Assembly: GCA_033557465.1 (NCBI GenBank)
Contig: CM066040.1
Coordinates: 324,960,297 to 325,024,296, forward strand
Length of the DNA stretch: 64,000 bases
Direction of reading: 5' to 3'
From: Ichthyophis bannanicus
Lineage: Eukaryota; Chordata; Amphibia; Gymnophiona; Ichthyophiidae
The position numbers were made by a program, and so were the translations under genes. Of this stretch, positions 1-8,652 are shown piece by piece. The notes under the pieces are model-generated. The model was given only the letters and a program-made list of their open reading frames with translations, had not been told where the DNA came from and ran no database searches. Position 1 is the stretch's first letter. Each line of letters begins with the position of its first letter.

Positions 1-37
1 TGCAGGACAAGGCTTCGGTCATCCTGGTAGCCCCCAG

Positions 38-1235
38 ATGACCAAGACAACCTTGGTTCCCGCTTCTCCTCCAGCTGGCAGTGGAGACCCCACTCCCTCT
101 GGGGATGAGGCCCGACCTCCTGTCCCAGGAGCAGGGCTCTATCTTACATCCCAACCTCAGGTCTCTCAACCTGATGGCATGGCAGTTGAAAGGGTAGTGC
201 TGGCTCCTCTCCTCCTACCTAAGAACGTAGAAGAAGTGTTACTGGCCTCAAGGAGGCAGTCCACTAGGAAAACCTATGCCTTCGAGTGGCGGAGGTTTGA
301 GGTGTGGTGTAACCAACACAATGAAAACCCTTTCTCTTGCCTTGTACCAGTGGTGCTGCAGTACCTGCTTCACCTCTCTGACTTAGGCCTCAAGTCTAAC
401 TCTGTCAGGGTCCACCTGAGTGCTCTGTCAGCACACCACTCACCAGTGGAAGGACAACCTCTTTTGGTTCACCCCTTGGTGTCCAGATTCCTCAGAGGTC
501 TACTTCTACTAAAACCCCTGATTCGTCCTCCGGCGACCGAGTGGGATCTGAATGTGGTCTTGCAACAGCTTACTCGCCCACCTTTTGAGCCGATGTCTGC
601 TTGCCATCTGCGCTTCCTCTCCTGGAAGGTACTCTTCCTGGTGGCACTCACATCTGCCAGGCGAGTGAGTGAGCTACAAGCTCTGGTTTCAGAAAGACCG
701 TACACACGGTTTTATAGGAACAGGGTGGTCCTACGCACCCCACCCCAAGTTTCTTCTGAAAGTGGTCTCTCCGTTCCACCTCAACCAAGAGGTGGTTCTT
801 TCGACATTCTTTCCCAGACCACATGCTAGCTGGGCAGAGGTGGTTCTGCATACCCTTGATTGTAAGAGGGCATTAGCCTTCTACTTGGAACATACGTGGG
901 GGCATTGAAGGGCTCCTCAGTTCTTCGTCTCTTTTGACCCCAGTAAGCTGGGGCTACCTGTCTCCAAGTGCACGTTGTCCACATGGGTGGCAGACTGCAT
1001 TGCCTGGGCGTACAGGGCGGCAGACCTCCCGTTGCAGGGTCTAGTCACGGTCCACCGTGTCAGGGCTAAAGCCGCATCAGGGATCATTTCCGCTCTGTTC
1101 CGCTGGCAGACATCTGCCGGGCCACCACCTGGTCTTCAAGTCAGATCTTTGCAGCCCATTACTGCTTGAATGGGGAGTCCCGACAAGACAGTGCTTTCGG
1201 CCAGGCGGTACTCTGCAACTTATTTGAGGTTTAGG
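38..1235 (+). pseudogene. DIRS tyrosine recombinase, frameshifted
   Basis: This encodes a tyrosine recombinase that would join the retrotransposon cDNA to the genome. The frame opened at 38 carries the N-terminal core-binding region (ASRRQSTRKTYAFEWRRFEV) and the first catalytic arginine box (TSARRVSELQALV). Near 730-740 homology moves to the frame at 669-908, so there is a frameshift. A stop at 906-908 follows, and homology resumes at 915-1170 with an HRVRAKAAS box where HNVRAMAAS is found in copy 3. The catalytic tyrosine region (about 1140-1170) is shifted again. Compared with the intact copy at 17599-19854 this gene is dead. The N-terminal 60 residues are Ser/Pro-rich and probably overlap the end of the reverse transcriptase/RNase H frame. 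Confidence 0.85.
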
Positions 1236-1372
1236 CAACTCCTACCCTCCGGCCCTCTGGTGTCAGGCTACCGGGGGTGTTGTGTCTCTGCTAGATTCCT
1301 ATCACAGCTGCTGTGGCTCTTCTAAAGGGAGCCATTTTTCAGCTATGGGTTCTCGGTAGCCTATAGCTAGGG

Positions 1373-1490
1373 AGTCCCATATGTGAGAACTGACTTCCTG
1401 CTTGTTCCTGGAGAAAGCGTAGTTACTCACCTGTAACAGGTGTTCTCCAGGGACAGCAGGAATAAGTCCTCACGACCCTCCCTCCTCCCC
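1373..1490 (+). repeat. DIRS copy 1 internal complementary region
   Basis: This segment is complementary to both outer ends of a DIRS element. Its first half (CCCATATGTGAG... to GTTCCTGGAGA) matches the complement of a DIRS left end. Its second half (AGTTACTCACCTGTAACAGG...) is the complement of this copy's own right end at about 1680-1737. Family knowledge: the region templates circularisation of the cDNA. Confidence 0.75.
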
Positions 1491-1544
1491 TGGAGTTGCA
1501 ATCCTATTATTGATTTTATTCTTTTTGCCGTCTTTTAGCTATGT

Positions 1545-1737
1545 CATTAGACTGAGCAAGATGGCACCCTTGGGTGGGAAGGGGACCGTGCATGCGCGAT
1601 GCAATCCCAAAGGCTTTCTTTGAAAGCTGGGGAATTGCTCTGCATGAGAGCTCCATCGGCGCTGACGTCACCCATATGTGAGGACTGATTCCTGCTGTCC
1701 CTGGAGAACACCTGTTACAGGTGAGTAACTACGCTTT
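1545..1737 (+). repeat. DIRS copy 1 right inverted terminal repeat
   Basis: It corresponds in position and sequence to the right repeat of copy 3 (20158-20346): an ACCCATATGTGAGGACTGAT core, then GGAGAACACCTGTTACAGGT. The inner boundary is approximate. The partner left repeat is not in the window. Confidence 0.7.
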
Positions 1738-1744
1738 CTAGCAA

Positions 1745-2735
1745 CATGTAAAGATTCCACCAGGTGATCTTATGCATTCAAATAGCATAGGTTTGCACTT
1801 TGGTTCTCCCCAAATGACCTTGACCCCTTTTCTTGACCAGTGGAGTTGCTTCTACAGTATCCTCTCCACTTATCCTTGACAGGTCTTAAGACTAACTCGA
1901 TGAGAGTTCACCTTCGTGCCATTGCGGCCTCTAACAGACCAGTGGATGGACACCTTATCTCCTCACATCCTTTAATAGCATGCTTCATACAGGGTCTCCT
2001 GCTGTCCAAACCACCCATTAAGCCACCTCCTGTGGCCTGGGATCTCAATGTGCTTATGGCTCAACTTCTAAAATCACCCTTTGAAACTCTAGTCACCACT
2101 TCACTGAAGTTTTGATCTTGGAAGGTCATCTTCCTTATTGTCCTCACTTCAGTTCACCACATCAGTGAGCTGCAAGTTCTAGTGGTGGATCTGCCTTATA
2201 CTCTGTTCCACCATGACAAGGTGGTTCTGCATGCCCATTCGAATTTCCTCCCGAAGGTGGTTTCCTCCTTCCATCTAAACCAGTTGGTAATCCTCCTGAC
2301 TTTCTTCCCTAGACCCACATGTGTCTCGGGCTGAAGCAGCACTACACACCTTAGACTGCAAGTGAGCGCTAGCCTACTACTTGCATAGAACGAAAGATTA
2401 CAGAACATCCTCTCAATTATTCATCTCCTTTGATCCTTGTCACCTGGGTCTACCGGTGACGAAGTGTACTCTATCTAACTGGATAGCAGATTGCATCTCT
2501 TCTGTCTATACACAAGGAGGACTCTCATTGCAGGATCATGTCACTTCTGATAATGTGTGGGCTATGGCAACATCGGTAGCTAACCTGCATTCAGTAGCCA
2601 TTGAGGACATCTGCCGGGCAGCTATCTGGTCTTCCATTAATACTTTTGCTACACACTATTGTCTTGACAGAAATTCCTGTTGGGACGCTGTCTTTGGCCA
2701 GGCCGTCCTCCAGTACCTCTTTGGGACTTCATCCC
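1745..2735 (+). pseudogene. DIRS tyrosine recombinase remnant
   Basis: Reading frames at 1840-2115 and 2381-2938 encode pieces of the same recombinase seen in copies 1 and 3. They include LLQYPLHLSLTGLKTNSMRV, WDLNVLMAQLLKSPFE and, further on, WIADCISSVYTQGGLSLQDH and IEDICRAAIWSS. There is a stop at 2113-2115 just before the first arginine box, whose arginines are changed (SVHHISELQ instead of SARRINELQ). The later HxxR box reads DNVWAMATS, losing both the histidine and the arginine. The protein cannot be catalytic. The N-terminal third is missing because copy 1 inserted there. Confidence 0.85.
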
Positions 2736-2884
2736 TGACTTTTACAGGATACCAGATTATCACTGGGGTAGTATTGCCTTCTGGATTTGAGTCCAATAGG
2801 CCACAACTCTTCCAAACTCATCGGCTACAACTTTTACGTCAGCGATCCCACTACTCTTCCCTCCATATCAGTCTGATATCTGGG

Positions 2885-3244
2885 GAGCTAGTGAGTCCCA
2901 TATGTGAAAACTGCATTCCTGTTTGTTCCTGGAGATAGCGTAGTTTCTCATCTGTAATAGATGATCTCCAGAAACAGCAGGAATCAGTCTTCACAACCCG
3001 CCCTCCTCCCCTAGGAGTTGTAGGGTTCTTTTGTTTTCTTCTTCCTCTCACCTACAAACTCAACTGAAGAGAGGATTTGGGAAGGAGGGAAGGCAGGCAC
3101 ATGAGCACAGTAGAGTGCTCCCAAAGGCTTTCCTATTGGATGCTGGGGAGCATTCCCGCACAAGCTCTGTCGGGAATGTCACCCATATGTGAAGACTGAT
3201 TCCTACTGTTCCCAGAGATCACCTGTTACAGGTGAGTACGCTTT
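2885..3244 (+). repeat. DIRS copy 2 internal complementary region and right terminal repeat
   Basis: 2885-3000 contains GTTCCTGGAGATAGCGTAGT and a copy of the terminal-repeat end in inverse orientation. 3090-3244 is the right terminal repeat, with ACCCATATGTGAAGACTGAT and then CACCTGTTACAGGTGAGTAC. The layout is the same as in copies 1 and 3. Confidence 0.75.
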
Positions 3245-4016
3245 CAATGCCTATAATTTTCTTCCAGGCATTTGATGTCATTTATCTTTGTAGGTTCTCT
3301 AAGATCTTGTTTCTGGGGGGAAAAACCTAGCTTCATCTTTTCCTCTGAGTTTTTAACAATTGACATTCCATCATTTGCTTGAGAGCACAGTTATGCACAG
3401 AAGAAGAGAGGGGACAAAAATGTAAAGAAATTGAGAGATCCAGTTTGCTGTAATCTTTTTTCATGTCTGCAGCCTGCTTCAGTGTTTATTACAAACTTCT
3501 CTCAGTGCAGTATATGGAGCCCTCCTTGGCCATCAGTAAACTATACAGTTTGGAATATCAATCAATAGTGAGATGCTGTGTTGATGGGCTCTTAATGATT
3601 GTTTTGTTGCCTTGATGGATATCCTACTGTATGCTGGTTGTTGTCTGCAGATTGCAATATGGCCTCTGCTTAAATTTCCAAGCTTTTGGGGTATTCCCTC
3701 AGTATACTGTAAGAGGGTCATTTTAAAAGTTGTGATTTACGACGTCTGAAGACTTGCATATAGATGTCGAAATCATGGAGACGTCTCTGAAGCCATTCCA
3801 CAAATGATGTTTATGGACGCCTCCAGTGCAGGGATGCCCATGTAGGCAAAGGGGTATTGTGGAGGCGCAATGGACTTACCAGTCTCTGCTCAATTTCAGG
3901 AAAGACGGAGACTCCTGCAGACACGACCATGTTTATATCCTGCTGCAGACATAAGTAGGCATCAGGAAAGTGCTTGTGGCCTTAAAACAGCCAGAGAGTA
4001 TAGAGAAGATGGAGCT
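3245..4016. other. Non-coding sequence between DIRS copy 2 and the LTR element; SINE-like at right edge
   Basis: No convincing gene. The only open frames are short and unlike known proteins. A GACGTC/GATGTC-rich patch (about 3740-3800) resembles another beyond the LTR element at about 9895-10030, so both belong to the sequence the LTR element entered. The last few tens of bases probably continue into the tRNA-SINE fragment resumed at 9775. Confidence 0.5.
4013..4016. repeat. Target site duplication AGCT, left copy
   Basis: AGCT lies directly before the left LTR (TGTC...) and again directly after the right LTR at 9771-9774. A 4-6 bp duplication is usual for gypsy integrases. Confidence 0.8.
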
Positions 4017-5425
4017 TGTCATGAGGCTGGAGCTAGAGAAGAAACAGTCTTGAAAAAAACTCCTGATTTTCATGGAACTCAGAAAAGGCAGAGAGCGCAG
4101 TTCCAGCGCAGCTCAGCTCAGCCAGAGGGCGCATGAACAATTACACAGTACCTGAAGCAACGTGCTCTAGCATTGATCACATTAGTAACAAGCAGTTTCA
4201 CCTGTCCTCAAACTCAGAACGTGCAAACCAGAAATCCCTTTATAAAGGAAACCAGATGAACAGGAGGAGGAGGAAGAGGAACAGCCAGAGTCAGAGGCAA
4301 GAGCAGAGACGAAGGCAAGAGCTGGGTCAGAAGGACCAGCAGCTGGAGCAGTGAGAGAAGCCTGGAACAGGAAGGCTTCCATGTGCAGCCAACTCAAGGA
4401 GACAGAATCCAAAAGAGGTATACTCAAAGGGATAAAGTCCAGAGAGGCCAAAGGTATTGGAAAGGAGTCCAAAGCCAAGGAAACCAAAGAAGCAGCTTGC
4501 CTGATGAAAACAACTCTCCTAGCCCAAGTAAGTCTCCTATGCTAAACCAGAGAGGCACAAGGAAAGGAGATTCCTTCTACAGTGATACTTATGCCAAGAA
4601 ACACAGAGAGTGGAAATCCACGTCAGGTTTCCCTGGTAATTCTGATTGTAGAGAGTGCACAGAACAGCTTGTCAGCCTGAGAAGCTACGTCGCAAGCTGA
4701 GTCCTGGGTGTGGCAGCCTACAAAAGACAAGGAATGAAAAGCCTTTCATTATAAGGGAAAGTTTAAGTGATGAAAACCTTATGCAAATAGATAAGCCTCA
4801 GAAAGGTAGAAGAAGTAAAGCAAATCTTTTAAAAGCACTTCCTAACAGTGTGCTAAGGAAGTTATATGAGAAACAGAAGAACCCCTGTGAGGAGTTAACA
4901 GATACTGAAGACAGTCATAGCATTGAAGAAGGTAGTGACCCACAGTCAATGGACTTTGATTGTGAAACCAATGTTCCCATTCCTCAGAGTGAACCAATGG
5001 AATGTAACTTTTGTTCAAGAACTAGCTTGATTGCCTTGCTAGCTGTATAGAGAAAAGAGAACTCTGCATATGGTGAAGTTGATAACCATTTGTTTCCTGA
5101 TGTTAATTGCTATTGATTTGAAAGAAGCCTTAACCCAGATAAACAGTTAATTGTGAAGCCTACAACCCTTAACTGTTTATATCACGGTGGAACCTTTTTG
5201 TTAGAGGAAAGAATTACCTTCATTTTCTTTTGTGTCTTATTGAACCTAAGCGTTGACCGGGGAAATAAAGACTTATTACCCTACACTTTGGCATAGATTG
5301 TTCTTTATAAGGAGTTCTGCACTACAAGGACCAGAATCCTCCTGGTCCTTCAGCTCAACCACTCCTTAAAATAAATTGTCACCGGACGCCCTTATTTCCT
5401 ACGCCAGTAGGGGCGCCTGGGGACA
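4017..5425 (+). repeat. 5' LTR of the Gmr1-like element
   Basis: 1409 bp, starting TGTC and ending GACA (short inverted ends). It contains a TATA-like CTTTATAAAGG at about 4228, a polyadenylation signal AATAAA at about 5263, and a small open frame ending at 5050. It is almost identical to 8362-9770. Its own differences include a CAGCT duplication near 4115 and a disrupted upstream part of the small frame. Confidence 0.92.
4655..5050 (+). CDS. LTR-encoded small acidic/Cys protein, 5' LTR copy (N-terminus shifted)
   Basis: This open frame lies wholly inside the LTR and is the counterpart of the longer copy at 8837-9391. The shared C-terminal part has a basic segment (RRSKANLLKALPNSVLRKLY), an acidic segment (ELTDTEDSHSIEEGSD) and a tail with SEPMECNFC. 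Three short motifs of the form M-[QDE]-x-[DEN] occur: MQID, MDFD and MECN. In this copy a small indel near 4650 (GAGAGTGC here, GAGCAGTGC in the 3' LTR) shifts the upstream part into another frame. The tail resembles the end of the frame at 30249-30584. The function is unknown, and it may not be translated. Confidence 0.4.
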   Translation: MHRTACQPEKLRRKLSPGCGSLQKTRNEKPFIIRESLSDENLMQIDKPQKGRRSKANLLKALPNSVLRKLYEKQKNPCEELTDTEDSHSIEEGSDPQSMDFDCETNVPIPQSEPMECNFCSRTSLIALLAV

Positions 5426-5844
5426 TAATGGCGTAGTTGTTGGATGTTGGGACAACGCCCTAAGACGCTAAAGAGAAAAGAAAGCAAGAAACCACCAATA
5501 CTGGGTGAGAAAACCCGGAGTGGAGTCTGAGAAAACCCGGACCGGAGTAGAAAAAAAAAATTCGGATTGGGTTTAACAAAATCCAGGACCAGGAAGACAA
5601 AACCAGGAGAGGAGCTCATCAATTGCTGTCAGCAGTCGTAGAAGGCTACATCGAGGAGCTGCTGCAACCTCCTACTCGAAGCTCAAATCTACTCTGCTAC
5701 CAGGTAAAAGGTAGAGGGGTAGACTGGTCTGGATACGGGTGAAAAAAAAAAAATAAAGTAAAGGGAGAAAAAGGCCTAAGTGTTTGTGGACCACACTTGG
5801 TTTTGTTTTTCTTTCTCCTTTTTCCCTAGGTAAAGTCCATCACT
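5426..5844 (+). other. Leader of the LTR element with possible primer-binding site
   Basis: Untranslated leader between the 5' LTR and the Gag start. A TGG-starting stretch (TGGCGTAGTTGTTGG, from 5429) a few bases inside the LTR edge is the likely tRNA primer-binding site, but I cannot name the tRNA. The repeated AAAACCCGG phrases at 5510-5540 are notable. Confidence 0.5.
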
Positions 5845-8652
5845 ATGGAGCAGAAGGAATTGCTGGGATGGATGATGATGCAATTTGAAAAACAGAGGGA
5901 GCTTGCTGCTCAAACCCAGCAACAAGCTATACTAGCGCTGCAGGAGCAGCAGAAGCCCATTCTACAGCTGATGGAGGCTTGGGCCACCCAGCAACAGAAG
6001 ATGTCAGGGGGAGCTTCCAGTCAACAAGAACAGGTTTCTGGACTGGGCAACTGGTCAGTAGGACCAGGCGCCTTTGACTCTCTGAGCATAGGAAAACTAT
6101 CAGCCACCGATGATATCGATGACTTTATTGACTCCTTTGAAAGGATAGCTAGTGCAATAAAGTGGCCAAAAGAGCAGTGGTCAATTAGGCTAGCCGCTTC
6201 TCTTACGGGGGAGGCGCTATCTGCCTATTGGGCGATGCCAACTGCATTAGCAGCGGATTTTACTGAGGTGGTGAAAGCCATTCGGGAGCGCTTAGGCTTG
6301 ACCCCACTTGTATATAATCGCTTGCTGCGGGCTGCTCACCTTAAGAAGGGTGAGATTCCGAAAGTATTAGGCCACAGGCTCAGGAGCTTAGCGGAAAAAT
6401 GGCTAAGACCTGCTGGTAAAAATGTAGAACAGATTATGGATGAAATAGTCCTAGAACAGTTTATGCATGCAGTGCCTAGTAATGTGCAGAGTTTCCTAAT
6501 TCTACAAAATTGTAGCACCACTGCAGATGCCATTACCTTAACGGAAAGATATTTGAAGGCGGATTTGGCTACCCAAAATTCTAAAGATATATCTGAGAAG
6601 GCAGTGGGTGCATACAAACAGTCCTTAGGAGCTCTGTCCCATTCTAAGCCACCCAATGTAAAAGGTAATGATGCTTTATCAAAGACTGTTGATAAAAGAT
6701 GTTTTGCTTGTGGAAAAACAGGTCATGTGAGAACTGAATGCCAAGCGTGCATAGCTCTCCTAGGAGAGAACCGAGAAGTGCCGTGTGAAGGTTTAATCTT
6801 GGATGTGTTGGTGCAAGGAGTTCCAACCAAGGCACTACTTGATTCCGGTGCGGATCAAACAATGATCTCTCATAAGCTTTGGTCCTTAGTCAAAGAGCGA
6901 GCAGAGTCCGCACCAGATCAACCAGAACGCCAAGTAAAAATAAAATGTGTTCATGGCACGGCTACATTGTACCCTGTTTATAACCTAACTGTAAGAGGTT
7001 TGGGAACAACTAAAAAAATGTTGGTAGCTGTGGTACCCAAGCTACCACAGGACTTAGTCTTAGGTCGAGACTGGCCTTACTTTAAAAGAGGGTTAAAAGA
7101 AGAATTACGTCCCCATGAAGTTTTTGTCTCCACGCGTTCCCAGGCAGAAACTTTAGAAAAACCTTCTTGTTCCCATGACACAGATTTGGGGGACCTCCCT
7201 TCACATGATGACCTAATAGGGGAGCCCTCAACGAAAACAAAGAAGTCAACGGCAGAGAAACGTAAGGAGAAGCAATACCGCTCTCAAGGCCGGGCAGACT
7301 TAGAAGCAGGGAAGGGATTGCCCTGGATCCCAGCAGAGCTGGTGGAAAAATTCCCCTCGTTTATAAAAGAACAAAGGGATGACCCCGCACTAAAGCGTGC
7401 GTTTGGATATCCCCAAGAAAAAAGAAAAACCTTTCCAAGGTTTATAAAAGAAGAGAAAATACAGTACAGAGAAACTATAGACCCACAGACCCAAGAAGTG
7501 CGGAACCAACAAGTAGTTCCAAATACCTTCAAGTCTGCAGGGCTGAGGTCGGCTATTGACCTCCCAAGAGGCCATCATGAGGCCGTACCTAAGGATGCTG
7601 GTTCTAAAATCTATAGCAGCATTTTTTACTCTGGAAGAGGTAAAATGCTGCCCAGAAAAGAGATACTTCCTAAGAAAACTGGAGGAAAAGCGGTCGGAGA
7701 CGGTCTCAAGCAACTTGAAGCTGATGATTCTCCATCTCGTGATCCAGAATATAAAGGAGGGCTGAATCACAACCAATCCCTGAAGGAAGATATAGGGGAA
7801 TATCCTCGGAATCCTAGGTCTAGATTTACAAGAATGTTGTTCACTAGGAGACGGATCAGAGAAGATTTGTCACTGTCTAGACCCCATGTAGTGAATGCTC
7901 CTCATTCTCTACCAGTAAGAATTCGGACCAGGCCAAGTTTATATAAAAGGCCAGTGCCTAACCCTGCTACATCACCTACGAAGTATAATGGGTCGAACTC
8001 TTCCTCCCATGTTGACAAACTTAGTCAGCTTGGTTTAACAAAGCTGACAAGAGGTCGTACAGGTGAGAAGAATGAATTCTTGGACGCAACGAAACAAGTT
8101 AGATTGGAAGCTCGACATGAAAATGCGTTGGATAGACCACGATTCTTAGAAAGATTAAGAAGCCGTCTAAAACAGACTTCCAACCCACCTGATTTATTTA
8201 CGTCAGTCAGGAAAGGATCTCAATACAAGATACGGCACCTACGTTGCCATAGCAAGGAGAATAGAGACAAAGAGCCGCCTTGTAAGGCAGTTGAAGAAGC
8301 TGCAATTACAAGCTGTAGTGAGGCTGAACACTCAGCTTGTAATATTTTAACTCGGGGGATATGTCATGAGGCTGGAGCTAGAGAAGAAACAGTCTTGAAA
8401 AAAACTCCTGATTTTCATGGAACTCAGAAAAGGCAGAGAGCGCAGTTCCAGTGCAGCTCAGCCAGAGGGCGCATGAACAATTACACAGTACCTGAAGCAA
8501 CGTGCTCTAGCATTGATCACATTAGTAACAAGCAGTTTCACCTGTCCTCAAACTCAGAACGTGCAAACCAGAAATCCCTTTATAAAGGAAACCAGATGAA
8601 CAGGAGGAGGAGGAAGAGGAACAGCCAGAGTCAGAGGCAAGAGCAGAGATGA
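5845..8652 (+). CDS. Gag-protease polyprotein with SCAN-like capsid, running into the 3' LTR
   Basis: 935-codon uninterrupted frame starting CACTATGGAG. The N-terminus is a Gln-rich likely coiled coil (aa 5-55). Residues about 90-240 form a capsid region whose second half matches the SCAN fold (WLRPAGKNVEQIMDEIVLEQ). The SCAN domain of vertebrate zinc-finger proteins is thought to derive from Gmr1-type capsids. A CCHC knuckle (CFACGKTGHVRTEC) lies at aa 286-299, and an aspartic protease follows with the active site LLDSGADQT near aa 330-338 and VLGRDW near aa 407. Residues about 540-605 resemble the integrase zinc-binding domain (YRETIDPQTQEVRNQQVVP), but the expected CxxC pair is absent. The rest is basic and unassigned, and about 97 codons lie in the 3' LTR. 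No reverse transcriptase or RNase H is present. Confidence 0.9.
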   Translation: MEQKELLGWMMMQFEKQRELAAQTQQQAILALQEQQKPILQLMEAWATQQQKMSGGASSQQEQVSGLGNWSVGPGAFDSLSIGKLSATDDIDDFIDSFERIASAIKWPKEQWSIRLAASLTGEALSAYWAMPTALAADFTEVVKAIRERLGLTPLVYNRLLRAAHLKKGEIPKVLGHRLRSLAEKWLRPAGKNVEQIMDEIVLEQFMHAVPSNVQSFLILQNCSTTADAITLTERYLKADLATQNSKDISEKAVGAYKQSLGALSHSKPPNVKGNDALSKTVDKRCFACGKTGHVRTECQACIALLGENREVPCEGLILDVLVQGVPTKALLDSGADQTMISHKLWSLVKERAESAPDQPERQVKIKCVHGTATLYPVYNLTVRGLGTTKKMLVAVVPKLPQDLVLGRDWPYFKRGLKEELRPHEVFVSTRSQAETLEKPSCSHDTDLGDLPSHDDLIGEPSTKTKKSTAEKRKEKQYRSQGRADLEAGKGLPWIPAELVEKFPSFIKEQRDDPALKRAFGYPQEKRKTFPRFIKEEKIQYRETIDPQTQEVRNQQVVPNTFKSAGLRSAIDLPRGHHEAVPKDAGSKIYSSIFYSGRGKMLPRKEILPKKTGGKAVGDGLKQLEADDSPSRDPEYKGGLNHNQSLKEDIGEYPRNPRSRFTRMLFTRRRIREDLSLSRPHVVNAPHSLPVRIRTRPSLYKRPVPNPATSPTKYNGSNSSSHVDKLSQLGLTKLTRGRTGEKNEFLDATKQVRLEARHENALDRPRFLERLRSRLKQTSNPPDLFTSVRKGSQYKIRHLRCHSKENRDKEPPCKAVEEAAITSCSEAEHSACNILTRGICHEAGAREETVLKKTPDFHGTQKRQRAQFQCSSARGRMNNYTVPEATCSSIDHISNKQFHLSSNSERANQKSLYKGNQMNRRRRKRNSQSQRQEQR
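8340..8361 (+). promoter_or_regulatory. Candidate polypurine tract
   Basis: A G-run (CTCGGGGGATA) immediately precedes the 3' LTR and is the only candidate plus-strand primer site. It is short and interrupted by pyrimidines. Confidence 0.4.

Larger units (their letters stand above)
1..1737 (+). mobile_element. DIRS-type retrotransposon copy 1 (5' end outside window)
   Basis: This is the 3' part of a DIRS element, a retrotransposon that integrates with a tyrosine recombinase. It holds the recombinase gene, then an internal complementary region (about 1373-1490) and a right inverted terminal repeat ending near 1737. The right end reads CACCTGTTACAGGTGAGTAA followed by CTACGCTT. Its complement occurs in the internal region at about 1425-1470, as expected for DIRS circle intermediates. 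The sequence after 1737 is the interior of another DIRS recombinase gene, so this copy inserted into copy 2. The left half lies before base 1. Confidence 0.88.
1738..3244 (+). mobile_element. DIRS-type retrotransposon copy 2 (3' part), target of copy 1
   Basis: Immediately after the end of copy 1 the sequence aligns to the middle of a DIRS recombinase gene (homology from about 1745, where copies 1 and 3 read TCCACTAGG/TCCACAAGA). The recombinase is followed by its own internal complementary region (about 2885-3000) and a right terminal repeat ending near 3244 (CACCTGTTACAGGTGAGTAC). The 5' part of this element should lie upstream of base 1, beyond copy 1. It has more decay than copy 3. Confidence 0.85.

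Noticed and set aside
4133..4487. Basic Gln/Arg-rich frames at the start of the LTR
   Set aside because: Short, overlapping and simple in composition; the part in the 3' LTR is used only as the tail of the Gag-protease frame.
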